A DNA stretch of 64,000 nt, from positions 14,373,355 through 14,437,354 of the forward strand of contig JAGTTD010000005.1 in assembly GCA_018398585.1 (NCBI GenBank), in the 5' to 3' direction. Position 1 is the first letter of the stretch. Every line of letters starts with the position of its first letter. Positions 45,519-57,903 of this stretch are shown piece by piece. Made by a program: the position numbers and the translations under genes. This stretch comes from Simmondsia chinensis (Eukaryota; Streptophyta; Magnoliopsida; Caryophyllales; Simmondsiaceae). The notes under the pieces are model-generated. The model had not been told where the DNA came from and made no database searches. It worked only from the letters and a program-made list of their open reading frames with translations.

Positions 45519-45554
45519 TTAAGAACATCAAATGGGGGCAAGATTCATTAGTTG

Positions 45555-46236
45555 AATCCTCATGGCCTTCTTTTGCAAAATATAGTGAATAGGCATTGCT
45601 CCCTAAGGAGGGCTTTATTTACAGAGACAGAGCTAGACTACTTTACGATAGTTTGAAGCACAAGAAAATAGATGCGACCATGCTACTCTGGAGTATCCTA
45701 TGGACTTGTATTAATGTTTAGCTAATGGTATATATTTGACTAGGATAGTATGTCACAGTCTTGGGAAGCATCGTGACAGTATCTTACAGATCAAGGGAAG
45801 AATAGTGAATTAGTTATGTTTAGAAAAGATATCAATTGAAAATAGCTTTTGCTTATATTTATAATAAAATACGACCCCATCGCCTGGGAGTGATGGGTAG
45901 ATTAGCTAGATCATCATTGCGCACATCATAAAATGAATAGGTGGATATATGCTTCTTATGTTAATTAGAATAAATTAAATATTCACTAACTCAAAACATC
46001 AATTTGAGCAAGGTTCTATCGGTGAATAGCCACGGCTTTCGTTACTAGTCTAGCAGTATTGTAGATGGACCCTACTTCTTGAGGAGGGTGTTTATTGTAG
46101 TGTACATGGGTAGAATCCATGGAGATAGAGTGAATTTTAGGAAAACAAGTGCGACCACCCTATTGCGGAGTACTTTATGTACTCATATGGATGTCTAGGT
46201 AGTAGTGTACATTTGATTAGGGTACTATATTAGGTG

Positions 46237-46267
<31 letters not shown>

Positions 46268-46470
46268 TTCTCCTCGAGCTTTGTCATATGACCTTAGACT
46301 TTTAGAGAAGAGTGGGGAGCTAATTATGTTTAGTAATTATCACATTAAAACATATTAGTGGAGAATATTTCTCATCTTACTGATATCCTAATTTGTCCCC
46401 ATCGTTGGGTAGTACCAAATAGTTTGGTTGGGTCACCATGGCATGGATCTTAAAATGGATTGTGAACTTC
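45555..46470 (+). repeat. Two tandem copies of a copia leader
   Basis: About 45555-45945 and 46030-46470 both resemble the untranslated leader of the copia at 58620-59040: shared order of CTCC..GAGGAGG, GACCAT..., TATGGA(C/T)..TGTATTAATGT-like, TTGACTAGGATA and TGGGTAG words. No gag follows. They are remains of a third member of the long-LTR copia family, in tandem. Confidence 0.6.
46238..46267. repeat. Poly(C) run of 30
   Basis: Uninterrupted C tract inside the second copia leader copy, at a place where the related leader (58840-58860) has only CCTCCCCGAGG. Confidence 0.95.
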
Positions 46471-47592
46471 GTAATTTGTTTGTTTTCTAAAATAAGGAAA
46501 AAATATTATTGTATGTTCGATGACTTGTTTATAGCTTTCTTTGCAAATTATTTATGTTACTCTAATGCTTTACAATTAACATGGATAGTCATATCATTCA
46601 CTTGTCCTATTATGCTCAGTGAAATAATATGTTTTAGTACGTCAAGAGCACTAGTTAATGCTCATTGCACTCTAGTTTTGCGGCTAAGATATCTAATAGA
46701 TTGAAAGGGAGTTTCTAATTGCTTGGTCTAATGAGTTAGTCAGGTCCCACATTTTGACAAGTGTTGAATGGGCTCTAGTATTAGTTGCTCGAAAAGCTAA
46801 CTATAGTAGAGATGCTCAAACACTGGAAAGAAATGTTTGTGGGCTAGATAGGTTGCATGAGAAAAGCTCATGAGAAGGATGATTGGTAAAAAGCAAAGTT
46901 AATCTATCTAATTCTCTTAAGAACAATAAGCTCTTGTAAAGAAAAACGCAAACTAATGGGTTTGGGCAGTGAAATCTAAATGCATTCCGAGTTTGAAAAC
47001 TTGTAGAAAAATGAGCCTAACTTAAGAGAAATTGTGGTTGTTATATACTTACTTAGCCTTCTACTATAGTAAGTCGCTCAATGCTTGCTATATAGAGAAG
47101 GGCTTTCAAAGAAAATGGTACGTGATAATATAGTAGGAATGGGGCTTAAGCAAATTTGTGTGTCAATAATCTTAGTGGATATCAGTATACAGAGTTATTT
47201 TCGATGTTTAATGAGTCAAACAAAGTGAAGGTCTAGGAAGACTATAATAAAGCCACTAGAGCTAATTCCGAGATAAATTTGTTTTGTGGTTTACTTATCT
47301 ATCAAATCTAGTACTATGTTGAGGTTAAGCTTAATACTCTTAGTGATGTCCATAGCTTGTTATGGTGGTGTTGGGTAGCACATGCCGTGGACTCACCTAT
47401 GGGAATGTAGGGTGTTGATCATCCTCTATTGAGAGTATGGAATCACTCTCTAGAGTATTCTTGAGTTAGAAGGACCTCAAGTATTTGGATTTAGGAGTGC
47501 GCTTCAACATTAAGAACCACGTGATATGCATGTTCATGCTATTTGAAATGAATGCTCGGGTTTAAGATTATTTTTATTTGGGTGGTTGTAGG
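46471..47592. other. Unassigned region left of the Athila-like element
   Basis: No domain or element end recognised. An 88-codon frame at 46438-46704 is hydrophobic and has no family motif. The sequence continues across the Athila insertion at 54847. Confidence 0.4.
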
Positions 47593-48992
47593 TGATGCGT
47601 CCCATATTTACGCATCTTTTAATTGTTATTTAAATTATTTTACACCTATTTAATTATAGTTTCATACTCACTTTGACAATTTTTATGTTTTATAGGTTTG
47701 AAATTAAAGTTTCAAAAATTGGAAAATTTTGGTGCAAACAAGACAAATTCGATGTGTAAACAATAAATCCAAGTCAATGGAGATTTGGGACCAGAACGTA
47801 TAAGCTTGTCCCGCTGCCGCATCGTCAGCTGCACAAGCCCAAAACAAGCCCATCCAGCCAATGCCCAAGTGCAGGCCCGACACTGACAAAGGCCCACTTG
47901 CACAACCCAAGTACGAACTCCCCCACATGCCAGCATCGCTAAGCCCCCTCTCAGCCCAGCTTCAGTTACTGTCACCCTCTGACCCAATTCATCCTCAAGG
48001 CCACCAACGCGCAGCACACATGCGTTAATACAACCTCAGCCCAAGACTAGCAGCCCAGCTCCGCACGTAGGGTTTCATCATCAATTGTAAAGGGAGGAAG
48101 AGGATGAACGTTGAGGGGTCAATACTTAGCACCGCTCAATTCTCTCTCTCAGCTTTTTTATTTTAATTTTCTTTTTTTCTTTCTTGTTAAATTTGATCGA
48201 GAGAAAAATTAGCGTGAAGACTGACATGAGTTCATTTATCTCCTCTTTCATCGGTTCAGCTTGGACGGAGAGCTAACTTGCTCTCTAGGGTTGGATGGAG
48301 TCTTAACTGTTACTTTTGTTTACTTTGAATTTGGTTTAATTTGATTGTTTGAATGAATTGCTTGATTGAGATAAATACTTTAAAGTATTATGTTTTTATT
48401 GATTATTCAATTAAGATGATTATTGAATTTGTAATCTTTGATCGTTAATGTTGATATTTATAAATTAGTTCTTTGTGCTTATAGCCTTAGGATTAATTAA
48501 TCAAGCAATAATATATATTGAATTGTTAATTAAAGCCTATCTTCCATATGCTTTAGTTAGATAGGGTCAATATGATAATTAACAATACGTTAAGTAGAGC
48601 CTATTTTTCTTATGCTTTATTTAGATAGGGTCAATACGTGATACTAACAACATCAACTTAGTAGGCTGAAGTGTGTAGCGTAAACCACTACCCGTGTGAC
48701 AATCAGTAATCCCAATTAATGCAATAATAATTGGAAAATGATGGATTCAATACCCTGGGCTCCAATTTAATACACTTTTCCCCTTTAGAAGTAGAGCACT
48801 TAGTGTAATTTTTACTTTTTAGATTAATTAACACAAAATCTCATAATTTTTCTTAAATCAATTTAGGTCATAGATAAATTCATGCACTATTAGTCCCTGT
48901 GGTTTGATAATCTCTCGCCCTACACTTCAATTTAAATGTGTTTAGCAGATAGGGTTAAATATTAAATTTTGATAGACGTAGAAAACACATCA
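47593..48992 (+). repeat. 5' LTR of Athila-like element
   Basis: 1400 bp, left flank GTAGG. Confidence 0.92.
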
Positions 48993-49289
48993 AGATTTTG
49001 GTGTCATTGCCAAGGACTAGGCTAAGTTTGTGATTTAATTTTTGTGATTTTCATTGGTCCTTAACTTAGAATTTTTAATTTTTATTAATTTTTTTAATTG
49101 TTATTGCCTCTTTCTTTATATCTATATATAATTTTTTTTCTTTACTTTTTTAAAAAATATATTATTTATTTATTTTTTTTTATTTTTTAAGCATTATTTA
49201 TCTTGTGATTTTCGTTTTTAGGTAGATTTTAGGATAGTTTATTTTTTTTTTTTTTTATCTATTTATTTTTTACTCCCACCACATAACCT

Positions 49290-51352
49290 TACCTTCATGC
49301 ATTAGGTTGCCACCTATAGCCCATCAATTTGAGCTTAAGCCACATATCATATAGATGCTTCCTTCATTCCATGGCTTAAGCAATGAGAACCCGTACACAC
49401 ACTTGGGCAATTTCTTGGAGGTTTACTCAACCTTCAAGATTCCTAATGCTAGTGATGACGCCATCCTACCTCGCCTTTTTCCTTTCTTTTTGAAGAATAA
49501 GGCTAAGTATTGGTTCGGCACGTGACCTAGTGGGACGATTAGTACTTGGACTCAAATTTAACAAGAATTTCTTAAGAAATTCTATCCCATTAGTAAAACC
49601 AACACTGCTAGGAGAGCCATTAACACCCTTGCCCAACTTCTGAGTGAAGAGTTTCTCGAGAGTTTGGATAGGTTTGGGGAACTGCTGAAAGCTTGTCCAT
49701 GTCATGCTATCTCTAAATGGCAACTGATCCAAAACTTTTATTATGGGTTGAATGAAAATGGTCAACAAACTTTTGATGCCTCTTGTGGTGGTCAGTTTCT
49801 CAGAAAGAACGAGGATGAGGCATGGGAACTATTTGAACACTTGCACGAGAATTCACAACAATCTGCCGCACATGCACGGTTAAATGCTGGTAGATTAAAT
49901 AGAGGAAAAGTACATGAAATTGCTCACACTTCCATCTTAGATAAGAAATTAGAATCTCTTGCCTCTTTTGTGGAACATCTTACTACTTTATTTAAGATAA
50001 CATTGACTCCCTTTACTATGCCTACTGTGTCTAATGCTCATAACATGCATAGTGCTTGTTCTTCATGCTCTAGTTTCTCTCATTCTACACAAGATTGCCC
50101 CTCTGCTTCACCTTGTGTTGAGTGGTTGGAGGAACAGTTTAATGCAGCCCAAGGATTCTTGAGGAACGATCCTTACTTGAACACATACAATCCGGGCTGG
50201 AGAAACCATCCAAACTTCTCATGGAGGCAAAGAGGAGAAGGACAATTTGTGCCACAACAATAGAATCCACGACCTTAACAATCTGGTATGGTATGACCTC
50301 TCATTTTTCATCCGTAAGGATATGCTTCCAACTACTCTCAACCTTCTAATTTGAGCTCTAATTCGAATTTTAAAGAGAAGGTCTTGAGTGTGTTGAAAGG
50401 TTTAGAAACTAATTCTCAACTCCACTCCCATACACAATTGATCTCAAAGTTAGAAACCCAAATAGGTCAAATAGCTTACACTTTGTGTAGGAGAGATGAA
50501 GGAAGACTCCCTAGCCAAACCGTAAAGAACCCTAGGAACTGTGTGAGGCAAGCTAACTATCCTTTCCATCAAGAACAAGCAAAGTCCATTACAGTGTTAA
50601 GAAGTGGGAAGCAGGTTGACAATAGGGTGAGTGCTGAGAGTGAAGTACCCATAAGTGGTGAGGGAGAAGAAAAGAGCGAGGAAAGAGAGAAGGCGACCGA
50701 TGAGGTCACACACCCTTCTCCCATTCTTAAGACCTCTGATCTTCTTTTCTCATATGTACATAGGGTACCCTTCCCCCAGGCTTTAGTTGCACCACATCCA
50801 AATAGGAAGGACAAGTAGTGGAAAGACATTTTGGAGACGTTTAAGTAAGTAAAGATAAACATTCCCCTTCTTGATGTGATTAAACAGATCCCGGCCTCTG
50901 CGAAGTTCATTAAGGACTTATTGAGCCAAAAGAGGCGATCTAGAGCACATCTACCTAAAAAAGTGTTTTTAGCCGAGCAAGTGAGCTCCATTCTGAAGTG
51001 TGACACTCCGATTAAGTACAAAGACTCTGGTGTCCCCACCATTTCTTGTTCACTTGGAGACTACCCGATTGATAAAGCTTTACTAAACTTAAGAGTGACT
51101 GTCAATATTATTCCTTACTCAGTTTATGAGAAGTTAGGCCTAGGAGAGTTGCAACCCACCGCGGTGACCTTGCAGTTAGCGGATAGACAAACTAGAGTCA
51201 GTGAGCTTACTAACGTACTAGTGAAGGTAGACAAAGCCCTTTTTCCTGCTAATTTCCTTGTGCTTGATATGAAACCTTCTAGTCATTCAAAAAATAATAT
51301 CCTTGTCATTCTAATCAGCCTTTCTTGGCCATGGAACTTTCTAGTTTTGTAA
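49290..51352 (+). pseudogene. Athila-like gag and protease
   Basis: One frame with only nonsense breaks. Gag: FELKPHII, MLPSFHGLSNENPYTHLGNF, FLKNKAKYWF, then FLKKFYPISKTNTARRAINT, LIQNFYYGLNENGQQTFDAS (near 49730) and a CSSCSSFSHSTQDC knuckle-like stretch (about 50056-50097). The later part has ITVLRSGKQVDN (50590), VPFPQALV and INIPLLDVIKQIPASAKFIK (50860-50920), all in Athila order. Protease: TISCSLGDYPIDKALLN, then LRVTVNIIPYSVYEKLGLGE and VTLQLADR; the catalytic D-L-G is replaced, so the enzyme is dead. Stops lie at 50261, 50816 and others. Confidence 0.88.
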
Positions 51353-51990
51353 ACCTGACTATTATGATGAATATTTTTAAGGCTTCTTTGTCACCCACTA
51401 GTGAGGATGAGTCGGAATGTTTTTGTGTGGATGGTGTTGATGATTTGGTGGACCAAACACCCCCCTTTATCCTAGATAGTGACCCCCAAAATGAGAATGC
51501 AAAACCTTCTAAAGAGATGCAACGAAGGTTGAACGCAGACATGAAAGAAGTTTTGGTTTGGGAGAAGAATCATGTTATAGTTCAAGAAGGAATTGTACTA
51601 GGTCATAGGTTGTCTGAGGAGGGCATTGAGGTTGATAAGGCTAAGATAGATTTGAATGTTAATTCACCCCCTCCCTCAAATGTGAAGCTAGTTGGAGCCT
51701 TTCTAGGTCATGCGAGTTCCTATAAGGGATTTCTGAAGGACCATGGGAAGTTAGCCAGGCCGTTGACTAGTCTGCTATCTCTGCTATCTAAGGACATATC
51801 AGTGGAGCTCAATGAGTCTTGGTTAAAAGCTTTTCATAAGCTTCGGTCTATGCTTGTATTTAATCCCATTAAACATCCACCCGACTACTCTCTCCCTCCT
51901 AAAATCATGTGTGGCACTTCTGATTTTGCTTTAGGTGCTATCTTAGGTCAGCTCAGTGAAGTCATTTCCTTGATTGAAGTCATTACTTGA
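51353..51990 (+). pseudogene. Athila-like RT C-terminus and RNase H start
   Basis: A different frame from gag-protease. After an acidic linker (DESECFCVDGVDDLVDQTPP) and RRLNADMKEVLV the sequence jumps directly to WEKNHVIVQEGIVLGHRLSE, the end of RT: the catalytic core has been deleted. Then EVDKAKI, VGAFLGHASSYKGFLKDHGK and, for RNase H, LPPKIMCGTSDFALGAILGQ, where the first catalytic aspartate is threonine. The frame ends soon after. Confidence 0.85.
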
Positions 51991-53280
51991 TCTTTGATGG
52001 ATCTATTGCGCCCGGCTGAAGGCGTAAAACGAAGCGCTACTAAGAGGCAGCCTAGGTTTTATTAATTCTTGTTTTAGTTTAGTTTTTGAACTAATTAGTT
52101 TCTTGAAGACTTGTTTTCTCCATTTTCAGGTTCTTGTCCCATGCTGAAGGAGTCATACATGTTCACGCTGCCTTGTCAGGTTGTATTGCTCCTTCTCACC
52201 TATTTCTTGTGCTTTAATAATTAATGTTGTTGCATTCAGGATAATGCATGATTTAGGTGTGGGGTGAGGCTCATTTGCATGTGCTCATTTTTTGGTCAAA
52301 GTTTTAAAATTTTTGAACATCTTTTGTGCATTTTGAGTGCGCATTATAACCATTTGGCCATGTTTTTTCTTGACCGATGCATATGTTAGGATGATAGACA
52401 GGTTAGCTGTTTTTTTCGTTCTCTTAATTCCATCAATTTAAATTATTCTACTTCATACTTGTTAGTGAGTATTGTGGATCAGTGTTGATATTAATGGGTT
52501 CTACTCATGCGGCTCACATATTTACTTTACACAGGACTGTCGTGTTGTGGAAAATCTGAAAAATTTGAGTAAACAATCTTATATGTCTTGAGTTTTGCAG
52601 GCTTGCCCTATTAGCTTATCCTAATCTTTGGCTCTTGATACAATGTAAAGTGCTTGTTAATCAATGTCAATTGTAAAGTTGAGGTACTTGTTATGCAAAA
52701 AAAAGAAGAGGAAATGAAAAAAATAAAAATAAAAAAATAAAAAGTAAGAAAGAAAAAAAGTTTCCTCCAAAGAAAAGGAAAAAAAAAGAAGAAAAAAAGC
52801 AAAAGAAAAAGAAGAAACCGAAAATTTGATGTATATTCATGAAAAAGTTGTTCTTCTTTTATGTTATATCGATGACAGAATATTGTAAGCTGATCACTCA
52901 TATGCCACTTAAAATTGTCAATGTATGGGCATGTGCTTAGGTGATTCAATGGCGTGGATGTACAAAATCTTGTTATGTTTGGTTAGATGCAAGAATTTGA
53001 AGAGATTCTATGGTATGAGATCCCATTCATGTTCACGTGTGTGCTTAAATTGCTTGAGTATTTTCTGTTAGTTGATACAGGGTTAATAAAATGCTATGAC
53101 GAGTTTTGAAATTTAGTCATCTGAATTCATGGAATTGGAGAATACTCTAGATGACTGAATCTTGTCTTAAATTCTAATGTAAGTGTTAATCTCGAAAAGC
53201 TTGGGGTAGTTGGTCACTAGAGTCATCATGCCTATCTTATGCTTTGCTCGAGGACTAGCAAACCTTAGGTGTAGGGGTGT
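51991..53280 (+). other. 3' non-coding region of Athila-like element
   Basis: Holds the conserved GCGCTACTAAGAGGCAGCC motif (about 52033), a 130-bp purine-rich tract (52695-52825) and AGGTGTAGGGGTGT before the 3' LTR as the polypurine tract. No env-like ORF seen. Confidence 0.75.
52695..52825 (+). repeat. Purine-rich tract
   Basis: Almost uninterrupted A/G (GAAGAAAAAA-type) for about 130 bp. Confidence 0.9.
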
Positions 53281-54020
53281 TGATGCGTCTCATATTTACA
53301 CATCTTTTAATTGTCATTTAAATTATTTTGCACCTGTTTAATTATAGTTTTAAACTCACATTGGCAATTTTATGTTTTATAGATTCGAAATTTAAGTTTC
53401 GAAAATTTTAAAATTTTTGTGCAAGCAAGACAAATTCGATGTGTAAACAATTAAGTCCAGTCAATGGAGATTTGGGACAAGATCGTATAAGCTTGTCCCG
53501 CTACCACACCATCAGCTACTCAAGCCCAAAACAAGCCCATCAGGCCCGACACTGACACAGGCCCACTTGCTCAGCCTAAGTACAGCTTCACTCGCACACC
53601 AACAACGCCAAGCCCATCAACCTGTCAGCCAGCTTCATTTACCGTCATCCTCAAACCCAGCTCATCCTCAAGCCCACCAATGCGCAGCACACATGCGTTA
53701 ATGCAACCTCAGCTCAAGCCCAGCAGCCCAGCCCACCACCGGCCCAACACATGCAGCAGCACGGGCCAGCTCTGCACGTAGGGTTACGTCATCAATTATA
53801 AAGGAAGGAAGAGGACGAGCGTTGAGGGGGTCGGTACTTAGCACCGCTCAATTCTCTCTCTCAGCTTTTTGATTTTAATTTTCTTTTTTTCTTTCTCGTT
53901 AAATTGGAATGAGAGCAAATTTAGCGTGAAGACCGATATGATTTCGTTTATCTCCTCCTTCAGCAGTGCATCTTGGATGGAGAGCTATCTTACTCTCTAG
54001 AGTTAGATGAAGTCTTAGCC

Positions 54021-54158
54021 TTTACTTTTGTTTGCTTTTAATTTGGTTTAATTTGATTGTTCACATGAATTGCTTGATTGTGATAAATATTTACTTTTGT
54101 TTAGTTTTAATTTTGTTTAATTTGATTGTTCACATGAATTGCTTGATTACGATAAATA
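54021..54158 (+). repeat. Two 69-bp tandem units in LTR
   Basis: Units at 54021 and 54090 (TTTACTTTTGTTT...); the 5' LTR has a single unit. Confidence 0.85.
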
Positions 54159-54313
54159 CTTTGAAGTATTTTGTTTTTATTGTTTATTCAATTGAGATGA
54201 TTATTGAGTTTGTAAACTTTGATCGTTAATGTTTTATTTATAAATTAATTCTTTGTGCTTGTAGCCTTAGGATTAATTAATCAAGCAATAATATTCACCG
54301 AATAATTAATTGA

Positions 54314-54490
54314 AGCCTATCTTCCCTATGCTTTAGTTAGATAGGGTCAATACGTAATAATTAACAATACGTTAGATAGAGCCTATTTTTCTTATGCTTT
54401 AGTTAGATAGGGTCAATACGTAATAATTAACAATACGTTAGATAGAGCCTATTTTTCTTGTGCTTTAGTTAGATAGGGTCAATACGCGAT
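54314..54490 (+). repeat. 66-bp tandem units in LTR (about 2.7 copies)
   Basis: AGCCTAT... starts at 54314, 54380 and 54446; the 5' LTR has two units. Confidence 0.85.
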
Positions 54491-54851
54491 ACTAACAATA
54501 TCAACATAGTAGGTTGAAGCTTGTAGCCTAAACCGCAACCCATATGACAATCAATAATCCAAATTTAAGAGTTAAGGCAAATATAATTGGTTAATGATGG
54601 ATTCAAAACACTAGGTTCCAATTTAATATACTTTTCCCCTTTAGAAATAGAGTAGTTTAATATTCATTTGTTTAGAATAACTGACACAAAATCTCATAAT
54701 TTTCCTTAAATTAATTTAGGCCATAAATAAATTCACGCTCTCTTAGTTCCTGTGGTTCAACACCCTCTTGCCCTACACTTCAATTTAGATGTGTTTACTA
54801 GATAGGGTTAAATATTAAATTTTGAAAGACGTAGAAAAACACATCAGTAGG

Positions 54852-55027
54852 ACATGTATTCAGGTCTAGAGGACATTAATATTGTGAACCGTGGGGTCTC
54901 ATTGCTTAGTAACACATTTATTCCTTTTTCTCAATACTGAATTATCTGTATGTACATACTTCAATTTGTTCCACTTGTTTAAAGTCTTTTATCCCACATA
55001 AAAAAATTGGCGATAGGAAAGCCTCTT
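54852..55027. other. Short spacer between Athila-like and copia elements
   Basis: Continuation of the target into which the Athila-like element jumped (joins 47592). No features recognised. Confidence 0.5.
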
Positions 55028-55861
55028 TGTTAGAACTGGTGTCTTAGGGAACTCAATTTATGTAAACTTTTTATTGGAGAATAACAATTGTTTATCATTA
55101 TCATCTATTTGATATAAGAGTTTTTAGACATGTGATGTTGTTCTCTTTCAAAACACATACCATGAGATGGACGAAGTCCTTAATTGACATTTCGGATATC
55201 CCTTTTTAGTGGATAATGAGATTATGCCACAAATGGACTAACTAAAGGATAAAATGTTATTTAATAATTAGTTCGTAGCCAATAATGTGTTTGGGCTACT
55301 TGTCTGCTAAGGCTATAACGTGACATTTAGATATCTTGTCCTAGTTATATGGATAGCAATCTAGGATGTCATGTTAGCGTAATACAATGAGATTATTACA
55401 CTGAATAGGACCACACTATTTATTCGTTTATGTATTACTATTAGAAGTTAGCGATTCATATATTTTGTTTATATAATTAATCTTAATCAGGAAATAGTTC
55501 GGACTTGTGTATGGAATGTTAATTGCTTTGATGCACAAGGATGAGGTTATTAAGTTTAACTTGGATCTTACTTTAGTGTGGCAATTGCTTGAAGTTCGGC
55601 GGGAACGGATATTTTACTAGGAATCTACCATGTAAAATGTCCACATTAGTTGATTTGCATGAATTTGAATTGATTCTAAAGACTTTTGCCGGAGCAATCC
55701 TTGTATTGGACATATAGAAATATTTTTTTTCTGTATTAGTGAATTATTCAAAAAGGGTGATTTGGGAACTAAGAAGAAAAAGTGAGAAAGAATGAAAATA
55801 ATATTTAAGTTATTTTTCTAATTGACATTTATTAGAAGGATTAATTGTTAGTAAACTATCA

Positions 55862-56899
55862 GGCTGTGTTTGGAGCATAGAATTGGAGCTTGGAATTGGG
55901 GTTGGGGCTGGAATTGGGGCCTCGAATTCCAATTCTTTTGTTTGGTTCACTTGCTGGAATTGGAATTATAATTCTACTGCCCAATTCAATGGAATTGGAT
56001 TTTAACTGAAAATCATACGTTCCCATTTTTTAATGTGAGGGTAAGGAATTGCAAATCCATATTAATTCCATTGATCTAAAACCCAAAATGACTCCTTTTG
56101 ATTAATCCAAATCCAAGATGACTTAAAATCTAAAGACTTAGACATGACCTAAAATTTGACTGGAATCTCGAAATCACCCAAGTCGAATGACTTGAACTTT
56201 AAATAACTGAGATCACCTTAGCTTATAGTCCGATGTGACCCAACCCGATTGACCTGAAACTTAAGATGACTCAAATCTGGAAATGAAACTACTTGACATG
56301 AACCTGATGTAAACAAGATGAGTTAAAGTAGAAGTGACTGACCAGATTGACCCAAAACTTAATAAGACCCATACCCAAAATAATCTCGCCCATCTCAAAC
56401 TTAGGCTAAGATGACTCAAAATTTAAAATGATTCAACTCATTTGTCCCAAAGCTAAGATGTTTCAAGCTTGAAATAACCTAAATGAACTCATACCAGATC
56501 ATAACTCGTTTGAATCCAGAAATGATCTAACCCAATTAACTGAAAATCCGAGATAACTTGAACACCAAACGATCCGGCCCCATACTTGACCCGATTTGAC
56601 TCGAAACTTGAATAACTCGAACGCAAAGTGAATCTCCCTGACAATAATAACTTGAACGCAATGTGAACCACTCTAACCAAAATCCAACCACAGTTGATTT
56701 AAAACTCAAAATACTCCAACTCAATTGATTAAAAACCCTTGATGATTCGAATCATTATGTAATTATAATTCCGACCTCCAATTCATTTGATGAACCAAAC
56801 AATGAAATTTCAATTCCATTAGAATTCCATTTCCATTAAAATCTAAATTGAAATTGCAATTCCGCATTCCAATTCCAATTCCATGTGCCAAATAGAGAC
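55862..56899. mobile_element. TIR element in the copia LTR, PIF/Harbinger-like
   Basis: Absent from the sister 3' LTR, which reads AAACTGTTACAAC at the site. Ends are GGCTGTGTTTGG and, inverted, GTCTCTATTTGG (9 of 12 match); more internal sequence (GAATTGGAATT / AATTCCAATTCC) is also mirrored. Flanking triplets TCA and TTA fit a TTA target duplication with one change. The middle (56080-56750) is a degenerate tandem repeat. No transposase. Confidence 0.75.
56080..56750. repeat. Degenerate repeat of TGACTY-AAACTT type
   Basis: Many diverged units built on words such as GATGACTCAAAAT, CTTGAACC, GACCCAACCCGATTGACC and ACTCGAACG, spaced roughly 20-40 bp. No frame is conserved. Confidence 0.6.
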
Positions 56900-57903
56900 T
56901 TACAAGGAAATTTAACGAGTAAATATATTTAGTTTTGAAGTGCAATAAAACTTCTTTAGTGAAATTAAGTTTTACTAAATGGTAATCAATTGTTGTCATT
57001 AGATGATAATCAGATTTGACCCATTTGGAGCTAAAAATAAACTGTCATTGAGATCTCGGCGCAAGCCTCTAAATTATGTACCTACAGAAATTAAGAGAAT
57101 TATGAGATGAATTATTTTATTCAAAGAGTTGAATAAAACTATATTTTTTTATTTAATCCAAATTCATGGGATGAGTTTTATAAGAAAAATTTTAAAAAAG
57201 GTAAAAACGACTTAATAGCGCAAGCCAATAAAAGGGGGAACGATCCATGCCCCCTCCCCCTTTCCAACCAGCACGTGACAGGACTTCCCCTATTCACGAT
57301 CCGCACCAAATAGCACTTACCAATAGCAGGGTGCCACGTGGCACCCCACTTGTGGGACACAAATTGTGTGCAGTTAAATTGGGTGTTTTGTCCTGATTAA
57401 AATGTAACTTTACCTTTTATATTATATTTCTAATAGAATGGTTTTGAGACTTCTATAAATAGGGGTGCTTGGCTCATTTGGATTTAATTCAACTCGCTCA
57501 ATTTTCTCCCAATTAATTAGAGAATAGAAAAAGAGAAAATATGTTCCCAATTAATTCTTAAGATCATTTTAAGAATTACATGATTTCACGAAGCCCACTA
57601 GTTCAGTGCTAATAGAGAATTGCGGAGAAGATCTTGGAGGTATCGTTTGGAGCATCATTGCACTTGCGGTCTACAATAAGGTATGAGATTTCTCAACTTA
57701 TACTTTATATTTGTATTTAATTATTTTTCACGAGTATGTCATTTATGATATACGTTATTATGTCTAATTAGAGTCAAAGATTTGTATATATTTAAAACTA
57801 GAGAGTTTCAAATAGGGATTCAGCTGCATTTGATACACTCATTATATTTTATTTTAATTTATAAAATTAAATTTGCTCATGCAACAATTGGTATCGGAGC
57901 TGG

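Larger units (their letters stand above)
47593..54846 (+). mobile_element. Athila-like gypsy retrotransposon, internally deleted
   Basis: LTRs 47593-48992 and 53281-54846 start TGATGCGTC and end ACACATCA; GTAGG flanks both sides (47588-47592 and 54847-54851). After the 5' LTR comes TTTTGGTGTCATTGCCAAGG, the Athila/Tat primer site complementary to tRNA-Asp with four transitions. Gag, a protease remnant, an RT tail and the start of RNase H follow. Near 52030-52060 GAAGCGCTACTAAGAGGCAGCC matches the conserved 3' non-coding AAGCGCTTGTTGGGAGGC-type motif of Athila elements. The RT core, integrase and any env-like ORF are missing. Confidence 0.92.
53281..54846 (+). repeat. 3' LTR of Athila-like element
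   Basis: 1566 bp, right flank GTAGG. Longer than its partner partly because of extra tandem units at 54021-54158 and 54314-54490. Confidence 0.92.
55028..57886 (+). repeat. 5' LTR of plus copia (contains a TIR insertion)
   Basis: Ends GCAACA before the primer site. CTATAAATAGGGG at 57453-57465 is the likely promoter TATA box. Confidence 0.88.

Noticed and set aside
47712..48017. Overlapping minus frames of 101 and 74 codons
   Set aside because: Both lie in the GC-richer part of the Athila-like 5' LTR and have no motif.
50569..51042. 157-codon minus frame
   Set aside because: Antisense shadow of Athila-like gag/protease.
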